A stretch of 14,948 bases of DNA, taken from Frankiaceae bacterium (lineage in GTDB: Bacteria > Actinomycetota > Actinomycetes > Mycobacteriales > SCTD01). Shown here piece after piece: positions 1 through 6,016 of the stretch. The stretch spans positions 1 through 14,948 of the forward strand of contig CANKBT010000033.1 of the NCBI GenBank assembly GCA_947479995.1. The letters are read 5' to 3'. Numbering within the stretch: the first letter of the stretch is position 1; each line of letters opens with the position of its first letter. A program made the translations under genes and the position numbers. The notes under the pieces were generated by a model. That model saw only the letters and a program-made list of their open reading frames with translations. It was not told where the DNA came from and searched no databases.

Positions 1-240
1 CTCCTCCGGGGTGAGCAGGGCGCAGGCGTCGACGCCCGGCAGGGCGGCCGACGGCAGCGGCGCGTACGACGGGCCCGCGGAGCTGGTGACGGGGCTCGGG
101 CTCGCGCTCGCGCGGGGGCTCGCGCCGAGCGGCGTGGGCAGCGGCCCGCTCCCCCGGTCGCCGGCCGACCCGCAGGCGGCGAGGCAGGCCGCGGCGACCG
201 CTCCGGCGGCCAGGCGGGCGAGGAGCGGGCGGGGGCGCAC
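1..240 (-). CDS. Putative secreted lipoprotein, DUF3558-like (5' part only)
   Basis: The gene reads leftward from a GTG at 240 and leaves the window at base 1 in frame, so 80 codons are visible. The N-terminus is basic (MRPRPLLAR), followed by an Ala/Leu hydrophobic stretch and a lipobox L20-A21-A22-C23. This predicts signal peptidase II cleavage and lipid anchoring outside the membrane. A low-complexity Ser/Pro/Ala linker of about 40 residues follows, then DACALLTPEE at the cut edge. That string resembles the start of actinobacterial DUF3558 lipoproteins (DPCxLLT-like); the assignment is tentative because the rest is missing. There is no strong Shine-Dalgarno and no other in-frame start before the upstream stop. 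The gene begins 39 nt after the MerR-type regulator's stop, so read-through from that gene is possible. No function is assigned. Confidence 0.72.
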   Translation of the reverse strand, partial: MRPRPLLARLAAGAVAAACLAACGSAGDRGSGPLPTPLGASPRASASPSPVTSSAGPSYAPLPSAALPGVDACALLTPEE

Positions 241-279
241 CGGCGCAGCCTGGCAGGGCCGGCCGGCGGGCGGGGCGCG

Positions 280-573
280 TCAGCCCTGCGCGCGCGTCAG
301 CCGTGCGACCTCGGCGCGCAGCGCGTCGACCTCGGCCTGCAGCGCGAGCACGCGCGCGACGCCCGGCAGGGTCAGGCCGTCGTCGACGAGGGCGACGACG
401 GTGCGCAGGCGGTCGACGTCGTCGCCGCTGTAGCGGCGCTGGCCGCCGGCCGACCGCGCGGGCGAGACGACGTCGTGGGCGTCGAGGCGGCGCAGGAAGG
501 CCTGCTGCACGCCGAGCAGGTCGCTGACCTGCCCCATGGTGAGGACCGGCGCGTCGCGGGCGAAGGGGCTCAC
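280..573 (-). CDS. MerR-family regulator, HspR-like
   Basis: This 97-aa DNA-binding regulator has an N-terminal winged helix-turn-helix (about residues 10-50) with the MerR/HspR wing RSAGGQRRYS at 40-49. A short helix with Leu/Ala/Glu heptads (about 76-95) can form the antiparallel coiled-coil dimer typical of the family. There is no C-terminal effector-binding domain, which matches HspR-type heat-shock repressors rather than metal or drug sensors. I chose the GTG at 573 because GGAGGA (586-581) sits 7 nt upstream. The longer frame starting with GTG at 618 would begin inside the loop of a strong hairpin and lacks a ribosome site. The gene lies 66 nt behind hsp20 on the same strand, so it probably controls that chaperone gene and perhaps itself. 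The exact HspR orthology is an inference; a generic MerR-like regulator is the alternative. Confidence 0.85.
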   Translation of the reverse strand: MSPFARDAPVLTMGQVSDLLGVQQAFLRRLDAHDVVSPARSAGGQRRYSGDDVDRLRTVVALVDDGLTLPGVARVLALQAEVDALRAEVARLTRAQG

Positions 574-586
574 GGGGTCGTCCTCC
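574..586 (-). promoter_or_regulatory. Ribosome binding site deciding the MerR start
   Basis: GGAGGA (586-581 on the minus strand) followed by 7 nt and GTG. This supports the 97-aa form over the in-frame GTG at 618, which has no such site. Confidence 0.7.
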
Positions 587-600
587 GGTGGTCGTGCGGT

Positions 601-633
601 GCGCCGGGCCCGCACCACGTGCGGGCCCGGCGC
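601..633 (-). terminator. Strong GC hairpin between hsp20 and merR
   Basis: Perfect inverted repeat: 15-bp arms at 601-615 and 619-633 with a 3-nt loop (616-618). It begins 6 nt past the hsp20 stop and ends 28 nt before the merR start. There is no T-run on either strand, so it would be a U-less actinobacterial terminator, a partial terminator that lowers merR relative to hsp20, or an mRNA-stabilising 3' end for hsp20. A protein operator is less likely, because the arms form nearly continuous GC with a tiny loop. Confidence 0.65.
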
Positions 634-639
634 GGGGGG

Positions 640-1089
640 TCAGGCGGCGTCGATCTGCGGCTGGTCCGGCGGCGTGGCCGCACCGGGGCGCACCGCGATG
701 GTGCGCGGGCGGGCCCGCTCGGCGACCGGCAGCCGGACGGTGAGCACGCCGTCGGCGTGCGAGGCCTCGACGCGCTCGCCGTCGACCCAGTCGGGCACGC
801 GCAGGCGGCGGGTCATCGCGCCGTCGAAGCGCTCGTGCAGCAGGACCTGCTCGTCGTCGCCGTACGACGACCGGCGCTCGGCGGAGACGGTGAGCACGCC
901 GTCCTCGAGCGTGACGCCGACGGCGTCGGCCGGGACGCCCGGCACGTCGACGCGGACGACGAGCTCGTCGGCGCGGCGGGTGACGTCGACCGGCATCGCC
1001 GGGCTGCCCTCGCCGGTCAGGCCGCCGAGCAGGTGCGAGGTGAGGCGGTCGAACTCCGCCACGAAGGGGTCGGTGCGCAGAAGGGACAC
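640..1089 (-). CDS. hsp20: Small heat-shock protein, Hsp20/alpha-crystallin family
   Basis: This 149-aa ATP-independent holdase binds unfolding proteins in the cytoplasm as an oligomer. The N-terminal arm (1-32) contains the common actinobacterial opening with DPFVAEFDRL. The alpha-crystallin domain spans about 33-121, with PVDVTRRADELVVRVDVPGV at its start and the diagnostic ADGVLTVRLP at 112-121. A short tail rich in Pro/Arg follows. The start is the GTG at 1089, supported by GGGAGG 5 nt upstream. The family's usual length is 140-160 residues, so the gene looks complete. Its neighbours are polA upstream (91-nt gap holding two hairpins) and an HspR-like regulator downstream, the latter being the likely controller. 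I find no perfect HAIR (CTTGAGT-N7-ACTCAAG) or CIRCE element in front of the gene. Confidence 0.95.
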   Translation of the reverse strand: MSLLRTDPFVAEFDRLTSHLLGGLTGEGSPAMPVDVTRRADELVVRVDVPGVPADAVGVTLEDGVLTVSAERRSSYGDDEQVLLHERFDGAMTRRLRVPDWVDGERVEASHADGVLTVRLPVAERARPRTIAVRPGAATPPDQPQIDAA

Positions 1090-1111
1090 GGTGTCCTCCC
1101 GAGGGTGCTGG

Positions 1112-1130
1112 CCCGGCGACCTCCGCCGGG
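1112..1130 (-). other. Hairpin in the hsp20 5' leader
   Basis: Perfect 7-bp arms (1112-1118 / 1124-1130) with a 5-nt loop. On the minus strand, the RNA loop and adjoining base give a second purine-rich GGAGGT string, about 30 nt upstream of the hsp20 start and separate from the true GGGAGG. It could be chance in GC-rich DNA or a leader RNA structure. No function is claimed. Confidence 0.35.
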
Positions 1131-1158
1131 GTCACCCCTGCACTTCCCCGGGCAGAGA

Positions 1159-1180
1159 ACCTGCAAACGCAGTTGCAGGT
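1159..1180. promoter_or_regulatory. 8-bp perfect inverted repeat between polA and hsp20 (operator or polA terminator)
   Basis: ACCTGCAA at 1159-1166 and TTGCAGGT at 1173-1180 with a 6-nt spacer. It begins directly after the polA TAG stop (1183-1181) and lies 70-91 nt ahead of the hsp20 GTG. Two readings fit. It may be a polA terminator, since the minus-strand RNA has the stem followed by UCUCU. It may instead be a dyad operator for the neighbouring MerR/HspR-like protein in the hsp20 promoter. The AT content of the arms is high for this genome, which favours a functional site. It does not match HAIR or CIRCE. Confidence 0.5.
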
Positions 1181-3913
1181 CTAGTGGCCGGCCTCGTCCC
1201 ACGTGCGCCCGACGCCGACGCTCACGTCGAGGGCCACGTCGAGCTCGTAGGCGTGCCCCATCTCGCGGCGCACCAGCGCCTCGAGCGCCTCCCGCTCGCC
1301 GGGCGCCACCTCGAGCACGAGCTCGTCGTGCACCTGCAGCAGCAGCCGCGAGTCGAGGCCCTCGTCGCGCAGCGCCCGCGAGACCCCGAGCATGGCCAGC
1401 TTGATGACGTCGGCGGCGCTGCCCTGGATGGGCGCGTTGAGCGCCATCCGCTCGGCCATCGCGCGGCGCTGGCCGTTGTCGCTGGTGAGGTCGGGCAGGT
1501 AGCGGCGGCGGTCGAGGATCGTCGAGGTGTAGCCGTCCTTGCGGGCCTGCCCGACGACGTCGCGCAGGTAGTCGCGGATGCCGCCGAAGCGCTCGAAGTA
1601 CGCCTCCATCTGCTCCTTGGCCTCGTCGGTCGGGATGCGCAGCTGGGTCGCGAGCCCGTAGGCCGACAGCCCGTACGCCAGGCCGTACGACATCGCCTTG
1701 ACCCGCCGGCGCAGCTCGGGGTCGACCTGGTCGACCGGCACGGAGAACGCGCGCGAGGCGACGAAGGTGTGGAGGTCCTCGCCGGTGCGGAACGCCTCGA
1801 GCAGCCCGTCGTCCTTCGACAGGTGGGCCATGATCCGCATCTCGATCTGGCTGTAGTCGGCCGTCATGAGGGCCTCGAAGCCCGGGCCGGGCACGAAGCC
1901 CTGGCGGATCTCGCGCCCCTGCGCCGTGCGGATCGGCACGTTCTGCAGGTTCGGCCCGTCGCTGGACAGCCGGCCGGTGGCCGCGACCATCTGCTTGAAC
2001 GTCGTGTGGATGCGGCCGTCGTCGGCGACGGTCGGCAGCAGCTGCTTCTCCACGACCATGAGCAGCCGCGTCATCTCGCGGTGGTTGAGGATGCGCTCGA
2101 CGACCGGGTGGGTGCCCAGCAGCGTGTTCTGCAGCGCGTCGGCGTCGGTCGTCCAGCCGGTCTTGATCTTCTTGGTCTTGGGCAGCCCGAGCTCGACGAA
2201 CAGCAGCTCCTGCAGCTGCTTGGGCGAGCCCAGGTTGAACTCGTGCCCGACCGCCTCGTACGCCAGCTCGGCGGCCTCCTTCACCAGGTCGCGAAGGCGG
2301 GTCTGCAGCGCGGTGAGGTGGTCGACGTCGGCGGCGATGCCGGTGCGCTCGCAGTCGGCCAGCACGCGCACGAGCGGCAGCTCGACGTCGCGCAGCAGCG
2401 CGGTGCCGCCGCGGCGCTCGAGGTCGGCGTCGAGGGCGACGGCGAGGTCGGCGACCGCGCGGGCGTGCAGCACGGCGGCGGCTGCCGCCGCGGCGTCCTG
2501 CTCCTCCTCGCCGCCGTCCAGCGTGAGCTGGCCGCCCTGCTCGGCGGACTCCGCGCGCAGCTCCCGGCGCAGGTAGCGCAGCGCGAGGTCGCCGAGGTCG
2601 AAGCTGCCCTGGCCCGGCAGCGCGAGGTAGGCCGCGAGCGCGGTGTCGCTGGTGATGCCCTCGACGACGAGGCCGCGCGCGGTGAGCGCGTGCAGCGGCC
2701 CCTTGCTGTCGTGCAGGGCCTTCTCGACCGAGGCGTCGGCGAGCCAGGCGGCCAGCGCCGCCTCGTCCTCGGGCGTCAGCGCCTGCAGGTCGGCGTAGGC
2801 CGCGTCGTCGTCGCGCTGCGGCTCGCCCTCGGGCGGCGACTGGGCCGCGATGCCGAGGCCGTGCGCGTCGCCGGTGCCGCGCGCCCAGGTGCCGCGCACG
2901 TGCAGGCCGACCCGCACGCCGGCCGGCAGCCGCGCGAGGAAGGAGCCCAGCTCGCCGGGCGCGAGCACCCGCGCGTCCACGTCGAAGCCCTGCTCGGCCT
3001 CCGGCTCGACCGACGACAGCGTCGCGTAGAGCCGCTCGCGCAGGACCCGGAACTGCAGGGCGTCGAAGACCTTGTGCACCTCGTCGCGGTCCCACTGCCC
3101 GAGGCGCAGGTCGGTCGGGCCGACCTCGAGCGGCACCTGGCGGTCGAGCTCGGTGAGCTGCCGGTTGCGCAGCACGTTCGACAGGTTGGCGCGCAGGGCG
3201 TCGCCGACCTTGCCCTTGACCTCGTCGACGTGGTCGGCGAGCGCGCCGACGTCGCCGTACTGCTGGATGAGCTTGGTGGCCGTCTTCTCGCCGAGCCCCG
3301 GCACGTTGGGCAGGTTGTCGCTCGGGTCGCCGCGCAGCGCCGCGAACTCGGGGTACTGCTGCGGCGTCAGGCCGTACTTGTCCTGCACCGCGTCGGGCGT
3401 CATGCGCTTCATGTCCGACACGCCGCGGCTGTTGTAGAGCACCGTCACGCGGTCGCTCACCAGCTGGAAGGCGTCGCGGTCGCCGGTGACGATGAGGACG
3501 TCCATGTCGTCGGCCTCGGCCTGCGTGGCGAGGGTCGCGATGACGTCGTCGGCCTCGAAGCCGGGCTTGCTCACGATCGGCACCCGCAGGGCCTGCAGCA
3601 CCTCCTTGACCAGGCTCACCTGGCCGCGGAAGTCGGTCGGCGTCTCGGCGCGGCCCGCCTTGTACTCCGCGTAGGCCTCGTGGCGGAACGTCGGCTGGCC
3701 GACGTCGAACGTCACCGCGAGGTGCGTCGGCTGCTCGTCGCGCAGCACGTTGATGAGCATCGCCGTGAAGCCGTAGACGGCGTTGGTGGGCTGCCCGTCG
3801 GTCGTCGAGAAGTTCTCGACCGGCAGCGCGAAGAACGCGCGGTAGGCCAGGGAGTGCCCGTCGAGCAGCAGCAGCCGGGGGCGGGCGGGCTCGGGGGTCT
3901 GCTTGGCTGCCAC
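1181..3913 (-). CDS. polA: DNA polymerase I
   Basis: This 910-aa enzyme fills gaps and removes RNA primers during Okazaki fragment processing and excision repair. The N-terminal 5' nuclease domain (about 1-300) shows LLLLDGHSLAYRAFF, GFEADDVIATLA, VTGDRDAFQLV and GDPSDNLPNVPGLGEKTA. The C-terminal polymerase domain has motif A DYSQIEMRI (Asp686), motif B RRVKAMSYGLAYG (Lys739) and motif C VHDELVLE (Asp863). The central 3'-5' exonuclease fold has lost its catalytic acids: the DxE position reads GLHVRG, and LHDSKG stands where LKYD occurs in E. coli. Proofreading is therefore absent, as in other actinobacterial PolI. The start is the GTG at 3913 (VAAKQTPEPARPRLLLLDGH). There is no Shine-Dalgarno, but a TAGAGT -10 lies 7 nt upstream, so the mRNA is probably leaderless. 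The gene is divergent from the thioesterase across 27 bp. Confidence 0.97.
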   Translation of the reverse strand: MAAKQTPEPARPRLLLLDGHSLAYRAFFALPVENFSTTDGQPTNAVYGFTAMLINVLRDEQPTHLAVTFDVGQPTFRHEAYAEYKAGRAETPTDFRGQVSLVKEVLQALRVPIVSKPGFEADDVIATLATQAEADDMDVLIVTGDRDAFQLVSDRVTVLYNSRGVSDMKRMTPDAVQDKYGLTPQQYPEFAALRGDPSDNLPNVPGLGEKTATKLIQQYGDVGALADHVDEVKGKVGDALRANLSNVLRNRQLTELDRQVPLEVGPTDLRLGQWDRDEVHKVFDALQFRVLRERLYATLSSVEPEAEQGFDVDARVLAPGELGSFLARLPAGVRVGLHVRGTWARGTGDAHGLGIAAQSPPEGEPQRDDDAAYADLQALTPEDEAALAAWLADASVEKALHDSKGPLHALTARGLVVEGITSDTALAAYLALPGQGSFDLGDLALRYLRRELRAESAEQGGQLTLDGGEEEQDAAAAAAAVLHARAVADLAVALDADLERRGGTALLRDVELPLVRVLADCERTGIAADVDHLTALQTRLRDLVKEAAELAYEAVGHEFNLGSPKQLQELLFVELGLPKTKKIKTGWTTDADALQNTLLGTHPVVERILNHREMTRLLMVVEKQLLPTVADDGRIHTTFKQMVAATGRLSSDGPNLQNVPIRTAQGREIRQGFVPGPGFEALMTADYSQIEMRIMAHLSKDDGLLEAFRTGEDLHTFVASRAFSVPVDQVDPELRRRVKAMSYGLAYGLSAYGLATQLRIPTDEAKEQMEAYFERFGGIRDYLRDVVGQARKDGYTSTILDRRRYLPDLTSDNGQRRAMAERMALNAPIQGSAADVIKLAMLGVSRALRDEGLDSRLLLQVHDELVLEVAPGEREALEALVRREMGHAYELDVALDVSVGVGRTWDEAGH

Positions 3914-3926
3914 GGACCACACTCTA
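3914..3926 (-). promoter_or_regulatory. polA: polA -10 box, leaderless layout
   Basis: On the minus strand TAGAGT (3926-3921) matches the actinobacterial TANNNT -10. It lies 7 nt before the GTG at 3913, the spacing seen when transcription starts on the start codon. No clear -35 is visible 17-18 nt further up; that stretch falls in the first codons of the divergent thioesterase gene. A second in-frame GTG at 3922 lies inside this box and is therefore disfavoured. Confidence 0.5.
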
Positions 3927-3940
3927 GGGAGGGCACCGCC

Positions 3941-4348
3941 ATGACCGCAGACCTCGTCGCGCAGCTGAACGAGCACAAGGGCGAGCTCAACGAGCGCCTG
4001 CAGGTCGTCGTCACCGAGGCGTCACCGGAGCGGATCGTCGCGACCATGCCGGTCGAGGGCAACCGACAGCCGTACGGCCTGCTGCACGGCGGCGCGTCCG
4101 TCGCCCTCGGCGAGACCCTCGGCTCGGTGCTCGCCTCGCTGAACTGCCCCGAGGGCAAGCAGGCCGTCGGCGTCGACATCTACGCCACGCACCACCGGTC
4201 CGCGCTCGAGGGCACCGTCACCGGCACGACGACGCTGCTCAGCAAGGGCCGCACGCTCGTCGTCAGCGAGACCGTCGTCACCGACGACCAGGACCGCCGG
4301 GTGTGCACCGTCCGGCTGACCTGCTTCCTGCGCGACGTCCGGGGCTGA
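3941..4348 (+). CDS. PaaI-type hotdog-fold thioesterase
   Basis: This 135-aa protein is of the size and pattern of the PaaI/YbgC-like 4HBT family, which hydrolyses acyl- or aryl-CoA thioesters in the cytoplasm, usually as a tetramer. The key segment is YGLLHGGASVALGETLGS (about residues 46-63): the HGG motif precedes the central hot-dog helix, and the Glu in ALGET is the expected catalytic base. The beta strands VGVDIYATHHRS and GTTTLLSKGRTLVVSE follow in the usual order. The ATG at 3941 is supported by GGGAGGG 7 nt upstream. The gene is divergent from polA and convergent with the acetyltransferase. A thioesterase next to polA is common in actinobacteria, but the substrate is unknown. The C-terminal stop lies in a 13-bp near-perfect tandem repeat. 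Confidence 0.9.
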   Translation: MTADLVAQLNEHKGELNERLQVVVTEASPERIVATMPVEGNRQPYGLLHGGASVALGETLGSVLASLNCPEGKQAVGVDIYATHHRSALEGTVTGTTTLLSKGRTLVVSETVVTDDQDRRVCTVRLTCFLRDVRG

Positions 4349-4362
4349 CGTCCGGGCCTGAC
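4337..4362. repeat. 13-bp tandem near-duplication over the thioesterase stop
   Basis: GTCCGGGGCTGAC (4337-4349) is followed at once by GTCCGGGCCTGAC (4350-4362), with one mismatch. The first copy contains the TGA stop of the thioesterase gene. This is likely a slippage duplication in the 17-nt gap between the convergent genes. No terminator hairpin is evident there. Confidence 0.6.
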
Positions 4363-4365
4363 CCG

Positions 4366-4971
4366 CTAGTCCTCGCGGGCGGTCGCCGGGCCGAGCGGCA
4401 GGGCGCCGCCGCGGGCGCGGCGCACGACGTGGCGCCGGCGCGCCGGGTCGGCGGGACGCACGTCGGCGGCCACGAGCCGCCGGCGGACGGCCGAGACCGG
4501 GGCCGAGCGCCGGACGTCGACGGGCGCGAAGCCCAGGCGGGCGAGGAAGCGGTTGGCGTCGCGCGCCGCCGGGTTGACGACGGCGACGAGCTGCTCCACG
4601 CCGTGCTCCTCGGCGTACGCGGCGGCGGCACCGACCAGCGCGCGGCCGGCGCCGCGGCGGCGGGCGCGGCGGGCGACGATGGCGTGCGACAGGTGCACGG
4701 CCGGCACGTCGACCAGGGCGTTGGCCGGGCCGATCGTCATCAGGCCCATGCCGAGCACGTCGTCGCCGTCGGCCACGACGACCAGCCGGCGCGTCGGGTC
4801 GCCGAGGCACTCGGCGTAGCGGCTCTCCAGCTGCGCCCGGGCGGCCGCGCCCGTGGCGCCGCGCAGGGTCGCCGACGGCAGCAGCTGGTCGCGCAGCTCG
4901 TCGCCGAGCGCGAGCAGGTGCTCGAGGTCGGCGGCCGTGGCGGGGCGCACGGCGAGGTCGAGCCGGGGCAC
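4366..4971 (-). CDS. GNAT-family N-acetyltransferase
   Basis: This 201-aa protein is predicted to transfer an acetyl group from acetyl-CoA to an unknown amine. It opens with LAVRPATAADLEHLLAL, the typical first strand and helix of GNAT enzymes. Strand four contains VHLSHAIVARRARRRGAGRA, with the acetyl-CoA pyrophosphate-binding R-R-x-G-x-G/A pattern in motif A. AAAYAEEHGVEQLVAVVNPA and ANRFLARLGFAPVDV complete motif B, including the conserved xxFYxxxGF-like segment. The last ~40 residues are Arg/Ala-rich and do not belong to the core fold. The start is the GTG at 4971, with GGGAGA a few bases upstream; the frame is open further upstream but without a better ribosome site. The gene is convergent with the thioesterase and divergent from the DUF554 gene. 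The substrate cannot be told from the sequence. Confidence 0.87.
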   Translation of the reverse strand: MPRLDLAVRPATAADLEHLLALGDELRDQLLPSATLRGATGAAARAQLESRYAECLGDPTRRLVVVADGDDVLGMGLMTIGPANALVDVPAVHLSHAIVARRARRRGAGRALVGAAAAYAEEHGVEQLVAVVNPAARDANRFLARLGFAPVDVRRSAPVSAVRRRLVAADVRPADPARRRHVVRRARGGALPLGPATARED

Positions 4972-5104
4972 GGGTCTCCCGGGGGCGGGTCGGAGGTGGG
5001 GTCGCGCGCACGGCCGGGCCCTAGGCTCGACCGGCCCGGACGACGCTAGCGCCCCCCGCCAGCGGCAGCGACCGGACGACGAGCAGCGAGGAGCCCGACG
5101 ACCC
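4972..5104. promoter_or_regulatory. Divergent intergenic region with a dyad around a possible -10
   Basis: This is the 133-bp gap between the divergent acetyltransferase and DUF554 genes. A perfect 7-bp inverted repeat (CCGGGCC 5014-5020, GGCCCGG 5033-5039) flanks TAGGCT (5022-5027), a TANNNT -10 candidate for the rightward gene. No convincing -35 is present. The arrangement could be an operator over a promoter, or GC-rich chance. Confidence 0.3.
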
Positions 5105-5857
5105 GTGGACGCGCTGCCGCCCGGCGCGGGCACGGTGCTCAACGTCGCGACGATCCTGCTCGGCTCGGCGCTCGGCGTGCTGCTCGGCGCGCGGCTGCCG
5201 GAGCGCACGCGCAGCACGGTGACCGACGCGCTCGGCCTGGTCACGCTGGTCATCGGCGCGCTCAGCGTCGCCGAGGGGCTCGGGTCGGACGCCTTCCGCG
5301 GGGCCGTCGGCGACAGCGCCGTGCTGCTCGTGGTGCTCGGCGCGCTGCTGCTCGGCGGGATCTCCGGCAGCCTGCTGCGCCTGGAGGACCGGCTCGAGGG
5401 CAGCGGCGCGGTGCTGCAGCGCCGGCTGACCCGCGGCGCCGAGGGGCGCGAGCGCTTCGTCGAGGGCTACGTCTCCGCCTCGCTGGTCTTCTGCATCGGG
5501 CCGCTCGCGGTGCTCGGCCCGCTGTCGGACGGGCTCGGCCTCGGCATCGAGCAGCTGGCGCTCAAGAGCACGCTCGACGGCTTCGCGTCGCTCGCCTTCG
5601 CGGCGAGCCTGGGCTGGGGCGTCGCCGCGAGCGCCGTGAGCGTCGCCCTCGTGCAGGGCACGCTCACCGTGGTCGGCGCGCTGCTCGGCGACCTGCTGCC
5701 CGACGCGCTGGTCGACGCCACGACCGCGACCGGCGGCGTGCTGCTGCTCGGCGTGGGCCTGCGCCTGCTCGCCCTCAAGGCGGTGCCCGTCGGCGACATG
5801 CTGCCCGCGCTGGTGGCCGCGCCGGCCCTCACCGCGCTCGTCCAGCTGCTGCGCTGA
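5105..5857 (+). CDS. DUF554-family integral membrane protein
   Basis: This 250-aa polytopic membrane protein resembles the YdfK/YqgA-like DUF554 family, whose function is unknown. Features are the opening GTVLNVATILLGSALGVLLG, the segment GDSAVLLVVLGALLLGGISG, the conserved FVEGYVSASLVFCIGPLAVL and LKSTLDGFASLAFA, and a closing hydrophobic pair. I count about six or seven membrane segments. I chose the GTG at 5105; GAGGAG lies upstream but with a long 11-nt spacer. The GTG at 5135, directly before the conserved LNVATILLGS, is a real alternative that would shorten the protein by ten residues. The gene stands alone: divergent from the acetyltransferase and followed by a hairpin and a separate promoter for the liv operon. 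Transporter-like activity is possible but unproven. Confidence 0.85.
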   Translation: MDALPPGAGTVLNVATILLGSALGVLLGARLPERTRSTVTDALGLVTLVIGALSVAEGLGSDAFRGAVGDSAVLLVVLGALLLGGISGSLLRLEDRLEGSGAVLQRRLTRGAEGRERFVEGYVSASLVFCIGPLAVLGPLSDGLGLGIEQLALKSTLDGFASLAFAASLGWGVAASAVSVALVQGTLTVVGALLGDLLPDALVDATTATGGVLLLGVGLRLLALKAVPVGDMLPALVAAPALTALVQLLR

Positions 5858-5877
5858 CGGCCGCGCGTACACCTGCC

Positions 5878-5892
5878 GGACGCCCGGCGTCC
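5878..5892 (+). terminator. Short hairpin after the DUF554 gene
   Basis: Perfect 6-bp arms (GGACGC / GCGTCC) with a 3-nt loop, 20 nt past the stop and just ahead of the liv -35 box. There is no T-run. It is a possible terminator for the DUF554 transcript; the stem is short, so confidence is low. Confidence 0.35.
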
Positions 5893-5897
5893 ACGCG

Positions 5898-5926
5898 TTG
5901 ACCACTCTCGACCCCAGGTCTAGGGT
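5898..5926 (+). promoter_or_regulatory. Promoter of the liv operon
   Basis: TTGACC (5898-5903) and TAGGGT (5921-5926) are separated by exactly 17 nt, close to the housekeeping sigma consensus of actinobacteria (TTGACN / TANNNT). It is the best promoter match in the window. Transcription should start near 5933, which is where a long stem-loop begins, leaving a leader of about 280 nt before livH. Confidence 0.7.
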
Positions 5927-5932
5927 CGCGGC

Positions 5933-6016
5933 CGTCGAGGCCCGGGGCGGCCGAGTAGAGAACGGGCAGGGTCGGGGAAGTCCTGCGCGGAGCCAAAGGC
6001 GCCCTGGGCCTCGACG
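5933..6016 (+). ncRNA. Structured leader RNA element ahead of livH (candidate cis-regulatory RNA)
   Basis: 5933-5949 pairs with 6000-6016 as a continuous 17-bp stem; 16 pairs are Watson-Crick and one is G-U (5944/6005). The enclosed 50 nt can form an inner hairpin (5966-5970 with 5982-5986, 11-nt purine-rich loop) and a 3-bp helix (5951-5953 with 5988-5990). This leaves purine-rich unpaired strands AGTAGAGAACGG and AGCCAAAGG. The element starts at the predicted transcription start and is followed by about 200 nt of further leader. I do not recognise any known riboswitch class in it. A leader element sensing an amino acid or related ligand of the transporter is an inference; a short stable sRNA or simple mRNA-protecting 5' stem are alternatives. 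Confidence 0.5.

Noticed and set aside
574..618. N-terminal extension of the MerR regulator from GTG at 618
   Set aside because: This start sits in the loop of the 601-633 hairpin and has no Shine-Dalgarno, whereas GTG 573 has GGAGGA at good spacing and begins near the conserved fold.
1090..1180. HAIR or CIRCE heat-shock operator ahead of hsp20
   Set aside because: Neither CTTGAGT-N7-ACTCAAG nor TTAGCACTC-N9-GAGTGCTAA is present; only the unrelated ACCTGCAA dyad is seen.
536..3940. Very long open frame on the plus strand opposite polA and hsp20 (over 1,100 codons running into the thioesterase gene)
   Set aside because: It is the antisense shadow of GC-rich coding sequence. Its translation is low-complexity Arg/Ala/Val/Gln/Leu with no domain, while the minus strand holds clear PolI motifs. 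Only the last 135 codons, from 3941, are a real gene.
5933..6016. tRNA or a known riboswitch class in the liv leader stem
   Set aside because: There is no cloverleaf, no TTCGAATC-type T-arm and no CCA end. I compared it from memory with guanidine, SAM, cobalamin, glycine and cyclic di-nucleotide classes and saw no diagnostic core, so I leave it as unclassified.
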